Source of the DNA: Trichaptum fuscoviolaceum
Taxonomy: Eukaryota; Basidiomycota; Agaricomycetes; Hymenochaetales; Trichaptaceae
Direction of reading: 5' to 3'
Assembly (NCBI GenBank): GCA_910574455.1
Contig: CAJSYZ010000002.1
Location: 893,671 to 957,670, forward strand
Length of the DNA: 64,000 nt
This document shows, piece by piece, positions 57,228-64,000 of the stretch (position 1 is the first letter of the stretch; every line of letters starts with the position of its first letter). The position numbers were made by a program, and so were the translations under genes. The notes beneath the pieces are model-generated. The model ran no database searches. It had not been told where the DNA came from and was given only the letters and a program-made list of their open reading frames with translations.

Positions 57228-58386
57228 TTAGTCGGTCTTTAGGATCCAATCGTATGAAGAATCGATACTGGTCTTTGCGGACAAGCCAAATACATCTTTA
57301 AGTGAGTCCCATATATCCTCCCTCTCGTACTGGATTACTTTTGGGAGAAGTTCACGGCATTGAAGACATATCGTGTCGTCAAGCCTATTCTTGAGCGACT
57401 CTAGGTGCCTTAGGACGTCTTGGAGTCCATCGTGGTCATTTATTTTGGTCTGTAGAGCTTGCCTTGCTTCCAAACAAAGTAGTCCGACATTGCACTGGTA
57501 GAGGATGACCTCTGATTCGCTGAATTCTCTTGCTGCTTTCGCCAACGACTCTTTGCCTCGGAAGACACGTAGCAGGTCTGCCTGATTCAACCAACCCCAT
57601 CTAGCTGACCTTTCCCCTATCTCGTTCTCATCACCTACACCGCAATCGTATCTGGCTTCCCAGTCACTCAGAGGTGAGATAGTACTGAGGTCATAGAAGG
57701 CGGCGGGAAGGATGGCGGGAATGTCAAATTTGCGTGCAATAGCTATGGCTGACGCTGGTTCCGGCAAGTTGAAGTCTGGGTCCTTATCTTGACACCATTC
57801 ACCTGTTGAAGATAACACTCCTACCCTAGCGGAATAAATGTTCCATTTGTCTAGATTATTCGGCCAGGTTTCTTCGATTTCCTGGGTTATTTTCCATTTA
57901 ATTCCGGAGAATTGGTATTTTTCCGCCATTTCGAGAAGTGGAATAACAGATCGCGTTGGTTGGTCTCGGAACTTATCTGCTTCGAGGCCGCTTCTGGGCG
58001 GGTCAGTATATGTTTGTTTCACGATGTATTGTTAAGAAAGCCTACTGAGGACAGTAGAAGAACTTCAATAGTACTTCAACGTCTTCTGCCTTGTCTGACA
58101 TGGGAACAACCGGAACTCCATCATAAGTCTTGTTTAGATTTTGATCAGGGTAGTCAGGCAAGGTAAACATGCCAGAGAAGAATGTCGAGCTGCCAAGGAA
58201 AGATTTGTGGACTCGAAAGAGGATGGCCTTCACAGACTCCTTGCCAGTGCTCAAGTTAGTACTAGTCGTCTGCCAGTGGGCGGGCTTCTTCGGCATTGCG
58301 GATAGAATGATGTTCCCGTCAGAAATATAGAGGCTGGGGTGTCTATCAGCATCCATGTGCGTGCTGCGTTCTGAGCTAGATTCCAT
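57228..58386 (-). CDS. BTB/POZ domain protein, paralog 2
   Basis: The ATG at 58384-58386 begins MESSSERSTHMDADRHPSLY. The BTB core reads ISDGNIILSA, ILFRVHKSFLGSSTFFSGMF and TYDGVPVVPMSDKAEDVEVL, then splits after LKFFYCP. The C-terminal exon gives SVIPLLEMAEKYQFSGIKWK, AIARKFDIPAILPAAFYDLS and a Cys pair region (CLQCRELLPKVIQYERE), ending at 57228. Order and intron position match paralogs 1 and 3. It lies tail-to-tail with the peptide transporter (160 bp between stops). Function unknown; protein-protein interaction is expected of BTB. Confidence 0.9.
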
Positions 58387-59014
58387 GGGATTGTGGCAGT
58401 AAGGAAGAGTAAGTGCAAAACAATTCTGGGCGAGTGCGGCACGGTCGCGGTGTTACATCAACACGACACGTCACACAGTGACAGAGCGCGTTCGGCGCTT
58501 CAAGTTCCGACGCGACTCAGACTGCCCGGGCCGCCTTTTGTCGAATATCTTAAATGACATGAGATAATACAACTTGAATGCAGCAAATTAATGACAGCTA
58601 GTAAGCCATGAGACAGAGTACCAGCATATATAGTATACACTAACATACTAGGCTATTTATATTCAAGGACATGAGAGACTGTACTCGTACTATGGTAGAT
58701 TATCAGCACTGCATACTAATTTGAAGTGGAGAAAGGTTTGGCTTCATGGTACGCCTCACAGATAGGCATACCGGTGCAATTCATTTGAGCGTCCGGACGT
58801 GGTGTATGCAGGGTTCACATTTTTAGCGACACTGTAACATATAAACATGAATTAATGAGCGCGGCCGTGAATTACTCGAAGAAGTCTATAAACAATCGAT
58901 TTGCGAACATTAAAAAAAAGATTTAAATGATATATTATCAATAAGCCATCAGATTATACGGAAGAAAAGCAGTGTCATGGGCCTCCTTCGTTAATGCAAA
59001 TCTTCGCGACTTGG
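58387..59014. other. Intergenic region between tandem BTB genes
   Basis: About 630 bp, AT-rich, with the promoter of paralog 2 and the 3' end of paralog 3. No other element recognised. Confidence 0.4.
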
Positions 59015-60189
59015 TTACTCCGCATACGTAGAGCATGCTGTAGACAGATAGTCAGCTTTTATCGACCTTCCGTGGACTTCAGCAGTATGCGCACCTTTCG
59101 GTAAATTGAATATTTCGGGAAGGCGTCTCCATATTTCCTTCCTCTCTGTCTCTATATGACACTCCAAATTGAAATGGCAGCTCTCGCACAATGTGCTGCT
59201 GGTGCTCGCCAGCAGTGTCTGTAAGCACCTCAAGATATCTCGAGCTCCTTCGGAACTTATTTTTCTTCGCAGCAGTTTCTTGGTTTCCCGGCATGTCTCC
59301 TTCGACGTAGTCTTGCAAGCTTTGTAGAAGAAATCGCGTTCGCTGACCTCTTCCGCATGTGCTGTCAGTAACTCCCGCCCCTGGTAAATAGCCAGAAGAT
59401 CGGTCCCGCTCAGAAGTTTCCACCGAGCTGCTCTTCCCTTATAATCAAGGGGAGGATCTGCTCTGTGTTCGTCATACTCGAACCGAATGTCCCATTCGTT
59501 GAGGGATGGGATGGTACTAAGGTCATAGAAAGCTGCCGGAAGGATGTCAAATATATCGTATTTGCGCCCTAGAGCTATGGCAGCTGCTGGTTCAGGTATG
59601 TGGTCGATCGGCATGCAAGATGTTGTTTCAAGTCCTGCTGCGACATACCCAGCAAAAAGATCCCATCGAGCAAGGTCATTAGGCCACTGGCTTTTGATAT
59701 GCCTGATGATTTGCCTACAAACGTCGCTGACTTCATATTTGCTCGCCGTTGCAAGGAGCTTCTCGATCTGCGGTATCAAGTACGGATCGTTGTTCGGAAG
59801 ATTAATTGACCTATGGTTAGTTATAGACATTTAGCTCGTCGAGTATATGGATGTGCTCACCAAGGTTGATAGAAGCACGCCAATAAGCTTCCGATTTCTT
59901 CAGCACTATCTGGCATAGCAACAACCGGAACTCCTTCATATAGTGGATTTACCGTGTCATGAGGGTTATCAGGAATAGCAAGCATGTCCGAGAACACCCT
60001 TGAGGACTTCGCAAGAACGGATTTGTGGACGCGAAAGAGTATGCACTCTACTGTGGGTGGACGAGGTGTTTTTTCGAACAAGAGGACCCTTCGATGAATT
60101 GCAGATAGTATGATGTTCCCATCCGAGAAATAGAGATCATGGTGATGGGAAGTTTTGGAGATAGTGCTTTCTTCTTGAGCAGACTCCAT
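59015..60189 (-). CDS. BTB/POZ domain protein, paralog 3
   Basis: The start chosen is the ATG at 60187-60189 (MESAQEESTISKTSHHHDLY), which aligns with the MESSSE start of paralog 2. A longer upstream frame begins at a non-ATG codon or out of pattern. The BTB core reads FSDGNIILSAI, ILFRVHKSVLAKSSRVFSDM and LYEGVPVVAMPDSAEEIGSL. After the same intron position comes LLATASKYEVSDVCRQIIRH, AIALGRKYDIFDILPAAFYD and CESCHFNLECHIETERKEIW, ending at 59015. It is closest in layout to paralog 2, its tandem neighbour. Confidence 0.9.
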
Positions 60190-61233
60190 ATTCACTGAGG
60201 AAGTAAAGACGGTTAAAGAAGTTGAACGCGCTTTCGAGTCACGTCGCGCCGCGGCGGATGAAGACGCGTCTGTCACCAAAGTCGCGTACCGTCACAGTGC
60301 CAGTGAAAATTTCTCCATCATGATGCCAGACTCAGACCTCCACCGTGACCACGCATCCATAACACCTGTCGCCCTGCATCATGGCATGAAAGCTTGCAAA
60401 ATGATATACGTACCGCCTAAACCTTCATAGAATATCAGTGAGACAAGATCTCTTGCGTCCTTGCGTCATGCCGACCTTTTCTTGCTTACTCAGTTCTCCG
60501 GCGATTGTCCTCGAAGCTAACCGTTTTGTGTCGGTCGCTCTAAGATTAGGACCTCCAAATTTATATCTCTCGAGACAACACCTACTCATTCCTACTTGTG
60601 CCACTACTACACTGCTGTCAGCAAACGCTTCTGTGCTGATACGTGCCAGATTCTCGGTGAATGCTGATGGCGACGGAAGCAAGAAACAATGGCATTCAGC
60701 CTGGCTAATCTATTGACACCCCGGATTTATGACATTGCGGAGAAACAAGCTCTCTATTAAGACTTCGAAGGCACGTCTATTTCGAGACCATTGCTTACTG
60801 AGTCGGTATTCGTGAATTGCTCTTGGGGGTGATCTACGAACTTCTTCCGCCAGATGATAGTTGGGTGGGTAGTCAAGGCAGCCGTCAGGGTATCTTATGC
60901 TCGACTTTAAGTAAGTGAAATGTTTTTTACTTTCTCCAACCACTAGCTTATTATACTTTCAGTTCTCGACGAAGCACCCTTCGTTTCTCTTGTGTGTTCG
61001 GAATAACCGTTCGTAAAGTAGTCGGTAGGAGGTCTCCACACACGGCTTCGATTCTGCACATATGACACGGGGTAGCAAACATTAACCTTCTTCAACCTCA
61101 TGCCGGCGGACAGGCGAGCAGTCCTAGAGGATGAAGACAGGATGCCGTATAAGAATCTCTAGCGTATAAAAGACTCATCCATTGACCGTCAGTAACGAGT
61201 AACGGGTCGTCAGGTCTCACAGCTCTGATAGCC
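60190..61233. other. Divergent intergenic region, about 1 kb
   Basis: Between BTB paralog 3 (minus) and the AA9 gene (plus). Overlapping short frames occur at about 60425-60716 on both strands without recognised domains. The AA9 promoter lies at the right end. Confidence 0.4.
61163..61172 (+). promoter_or_regulatory. Putative TATA box of the second AA9 gene
   Basis: The bases cgtataaaag lie about 62-71 bp before the start codon at 61234, a strong TATA match with a short leader. Another run, cgtataagaa, lies about 20 bp upstream. Confidence 0.55.
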
Positions 61234-62235
61234 ATGAAGTCCTTCATCAAGCTCGCTCTTGCCTGCGCGGCGTTCGCTACTCAGGCCACCGCTCACTGTC
61301 TGTCCCCGTTTGCTCCTGGGAAATTCTTGCTCGCATAAACTGACATACAAACTTACTCTTTGACAGACACATTCCCCTCGCTCGTCATCAATGGCACGAC
61401 GACACCGCAATGGGTGAACGTGCGCCAGACGAACAACTTCAACACCCAGGCACCTGTCACGGACGTCACGAGCCCCGACTTCCGCTGCTACGACTCTGCG
61501 GAGCCGGGCACGGCGACGACGACGACAGTGGCTGCCGGCTCGGAGATGGGCATCATGAGCGACGGCACGATCTACCACCCGGGCGTCGTCAACGTGTACA
61601 TGGCGAAAGCCCCTGGGGACGTTGACGGCTGGGCGGGCGACGGCGATGTTTGGTTCAAGGTCTACCAGATTTCCGCAGTCACGGACGGTGGCACGAGCAT
61701 TACCTTCCCTGCTGAAGGTGTGCCCGGCGTTACCTTCACCCTCCCGAGTGCTCTCCCGTCCGGACAGTAAGTCCCTAAGCACACTAATGATGTTTGTTGT
61801 CTCATCTTGTTTTACACAACACATAGATACCTCGTCCGTATGGAAGCCATTGCTCTTCACGTTGCGTCTACCTTCGGCGGTGCTCAGTTCTACATCTCTT
61901 GCGGTCAAGTCAACGTCGTGAACGGTGGTAGCGGCACGCCTGGACCTACGGTTGCTATTCCGGGTGTATACACTGGCTATGTAAGTACAAGTCTACTTTC
62001 TGTCTTTTAACTTGACATTAGCTGACATGGTGTCCAGGAACCGGGTATCCTCATCAACATCAACTACCCGGTATGACACTTTGCGTGCTTGGTACAGTGC
62101 AGAATTTTACTGACAATTATTAAATACAGATCCCCGCTAACTACACTCAACCCGGACCGGTAAGTGGATCCTTCAGAGTAGAGAATATGGATGCTGATCA
62201 CGGCGACTACTGTTTAGGCCGTCTGGTCAGGATGA
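61234..62235 (+). CDS. AA9 lytic polysaccharide monooxygenase (canonical active site)
   Basis: Signal peptide [20 protein letters not shown] is followed by the brace His. The codon CAC is followed at once by an intron that joins to give [11 protein letters not shown]. The second brace His is in [18 protein letters not shown]. The C-terminal core reads [20 protein letters not shown] then [11 protein letters not shown], with the usual His, Gln and Tyr of AA9. The last short exons give [28 protein letters not shown] and AVWSG, with stop at 62233-62235. No cellulose-binding module follows. It would be secreted and oxidatively cleave cellulose or related glucans with a reductant. Confidence 0.94.
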
Positions 62236-64000
62236 ATGCTCGTTGTGCATCCACCAACATTTGCAAGGAAACTTTACAAGAATTCGTATTTCGCTGCTGA
62301 AAGACGCATGTAGCGCCAATCAGTCAAATTTGGAAGCGTACAATTTACGCTGCTCTTTGTTATATCTATTTGTCTCAAAATCGAAATCATGATACTGCAT
62401 TCTGCGGCAAAACGTCCGATGAATCACAAATCTGTCTGATGAATCGAAACAAGAAGGTAACCGCTTGATATTTCTTTAATCATTCAACTTGCTATCGGCG
62501 GAACATCGACTATGAATGCATCACAATCAGATGAATAGTGATCTCGAAACTTTATTGTTGATTTTGTGACGAGATGAATGTTGTTTCGAACACGATGATT
62601 GGCGGCATCGGCGATGATGGTCTAAAATAGCAAAAACGCATAAACGACTTATGTATAGTATCTAGTCCGGTACCGAGAGTCGGAAATGCTGCATCGGCTG
62701 GAGCTATATACATCTGTCACGGGTCCGGGTATCATCCGTATCATGGATACTTGGCTTCGTCGTACCGCTCACCGATAGCTCTATGGATAAGCATTGTCTC
62801 TTCCTCAAGAATAGCTCTCATAGTTTTGCCAAGGTCCGGAATAATGGAGAGGGATACCGTATCGCTTACTGATTTGATAGTTAATCATAATGTCCACTCA
62901 GAACGGTCGGTCGGTGATCCTCACATGGACGGAAGAATCACGGATTAATGAAGGTACGCCGGTCTTCTGGCGCTCAAGCCGCGCTAGTACCTCTTTTGCC
63001 GTCCTGAGCCTCTTGTATGACGAAGTGGCAAGAAGTCCGACGTCTCGCAAGAAGTGGGCGGTTAAGCTTTAAAGGTGGCGAACTACGCGATGCAGAAGCA
63101 GTTTGATGTGTTCTTCGAAGGCTCCTTGCCGACTGATGGAGATAGAGTGCAAGAATGACGTTTCAAATGCATACATTCTGTACCGCGAGAGCCAGAGTGG
63201 GCGTCACGGCCAAGCACTAGTGCAAGAATGGGAAAAGACACCAACAAGGAATGCGGGACAACAGCATTTTAACATAATGAATTGTGCAGAAGCAACTTGA
63301 AAGCTTCAGGCTGTGAATCTTACAAGCTCCGAAGCCGGTATTGCATGAGTATTTGAGTGCCATCAATTGGAATGCGCAGCAGTAGTTCCCTAGAGACGGG
63401 CCCCGTTTGACGGTCCGTCGCGCGACTTTACAAGGAATAGTCTCTAAAACACCACTGGCAGCCCCCGGGTTTGCACACGGAACAACAGCGCGATCATCGG
63501 CTTCATGGGTGAAAATAGCTCAGCCTACTAAACTTCATAAAAGGTTTAAAGGCAGACACAAACCGACCAAGTCCATAGCACGGGTTCGAGACGTGATTAG
63601 TTTGGTCGTCCGTGCCATGGATAGATCATAGACGTGACCCAGTGCCAAGGGTACCAAGATGCAGAGTAAGAACCAAGCGAGAGGTAAATGAGAACAAGAG
63701 GGAGTCGGACTCGGAGAAGACGAGCCTAATAGTCTATTTAGGCAACAACGTCGATCATAAGCGCGGTCCACAGAAGGGAAAAGCCGAAATGTGCGAACGG
63801 ACGTTGAATAGACTGTTGGTCAGCAAACTTTCAGTCCAGGGCTCTGAGATGATGCATGAGTTGCCAGTCACAAGGAGAATGCAGAATATTGGTACGGTAA
63901 ATTGCGATTAGTTTTGTCGCAGTTCTCCCGTGAAAAAAAGCAGGGCACAGGTCGGAATGGAGATGTACGGTATCGACTGAACAGTGCTCTGACACAATGT
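62236..64000. other. Gene-poor right end
   Basis: About 1.77 kb. Mostly unrecognised; one weak minus-strand gene model is listed separately (62741-63075). No repeat array or transposon signature seen. Confidence 0.35.
62741..63075 (-). CDS. Weak hypothetical gene or fragment
   Basis: On the minus strand one frame reads FLRDVGLLATSSYKRLRTAK and EVLARLERQKTGVPSLIRDS. A second frame after about 60 bp reads SIIPDLGKTMRAILEEETML, ending IGERYDEAKYP with stop at 62741-62743. Both look like charged amphipathic helices, and a gtgagg donor and a cag acceptor lie between them. The obvious splice does not keep phase, so the pair may be a decayed gene or need a further exon. No family recognised and no start found. 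Confidence 0.25.

Noticed and set aside
61210..61908. 232-codon minus-strand frame across the second AA9 gene
   Set aside because: Antisense to a well-supported enzyme; the Arg/His-rich product is a shadow.
63510..63600. Sequences like Pol III A and B boxes (tagctcagcc and ggttcgagac) suggesting a tRNA or SINE
   Set aside because: The bases around the B-box do not form a T-stem, no acceptor pairing exists and no repeat copies are visible in the window.
1..64000. CRISPR arrays, long terminal repeats or terminal inverted repeats
   Set aside because: No regularly spaced repeats, no paired long repeats and no transposase or reverse transcriptase motifs were seen on either strand.

Overview
This 64 kb window is nuclear DNA of a filamentous basidiomycete, most likely a wood- or litter-decaying member of the Agaricomycetes. 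Genes are dense and on both strands. Most are cut by many introns of about 50-60 nt with GT(A/G)AG donors and short exons. The protein families are typical of the group: a DUF6533-type membrane protein, a large DUF2421 transporter, BTB/POZ paralogs, two AA9 lytic polysaccharide monooxygenases and an oligopeptide transporter. I assigned 24 genes to a family or a clear unknown-protein model, found one intron-containing tRNA-Asp, and marked a few weak hypothetical or relic loci. Exon joins were read by eye, so outer limits are firmer than every internal splice site.

Layout. 0-10 kb: a DUF6533 membrane protein running off the left edge, a very large DUF2421/FUSC-type transporter (minus) and a divergent PIN-like/auxin-efflux-family carrier (plus). 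10-17.7 kb, housekeeping: VTI1 SNARE, an armadillo-like unknown, mitochondrial ribosomal protein S17, prefoldin subunit 6 and a SYM1/MPV17 protein. 19-25 kb: a GPI-type fasciclin protein, uridine phosphorylase, an AA9 LPMO with an unusual acidic tail, tRNA-Asp and a small single-span membrane protein. 25.3-27.3 kb is gene-poor and may hold a decayed reductase-domain relic. 27.3-32 kb: two head-to-tail CaMK-type kinases sharing intron positions. 33-38.5 kb: a GH31 alpha-glucosidase and a BTB protein. 39-44.6 kb: p23 co-chaperone followed by a full Argonaute. 44.8-51.7 kb: an unknown protein, the mitochondrial-division WD40 protein MDV1, and an RSC-type bromodomain-BAH protein. 52.9-60.2 kb: an oligopeptide transporter and two more BTB paralogs. 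61.2-62.2 kb: a second, canonical AA9 LPMO. The right end is gene-poor.

How the genes relate. Most neighbours look functionally independent, as is usual in fungi. Three groupings deserve attention: the kinase tandem, the BTB family (two in tandem and one 19 kb away), and the p23-Argonaute pair, because Hsp90/p23 assists Argonaute loading in other eukaryotes. The LPMOs, GH31 enzyme, peptide transporter and uridine phosphorylase fit a saprotrophic lifestyle.

I found no convincing new multi-gene system, no CRISPR array and no intact transposon. The strongest oddities are a tandem kinase that lost the HRD arginine and an AA9 protein with Glu in place of the usual active-site Gln plus an acidic/basic C-terminal tail.
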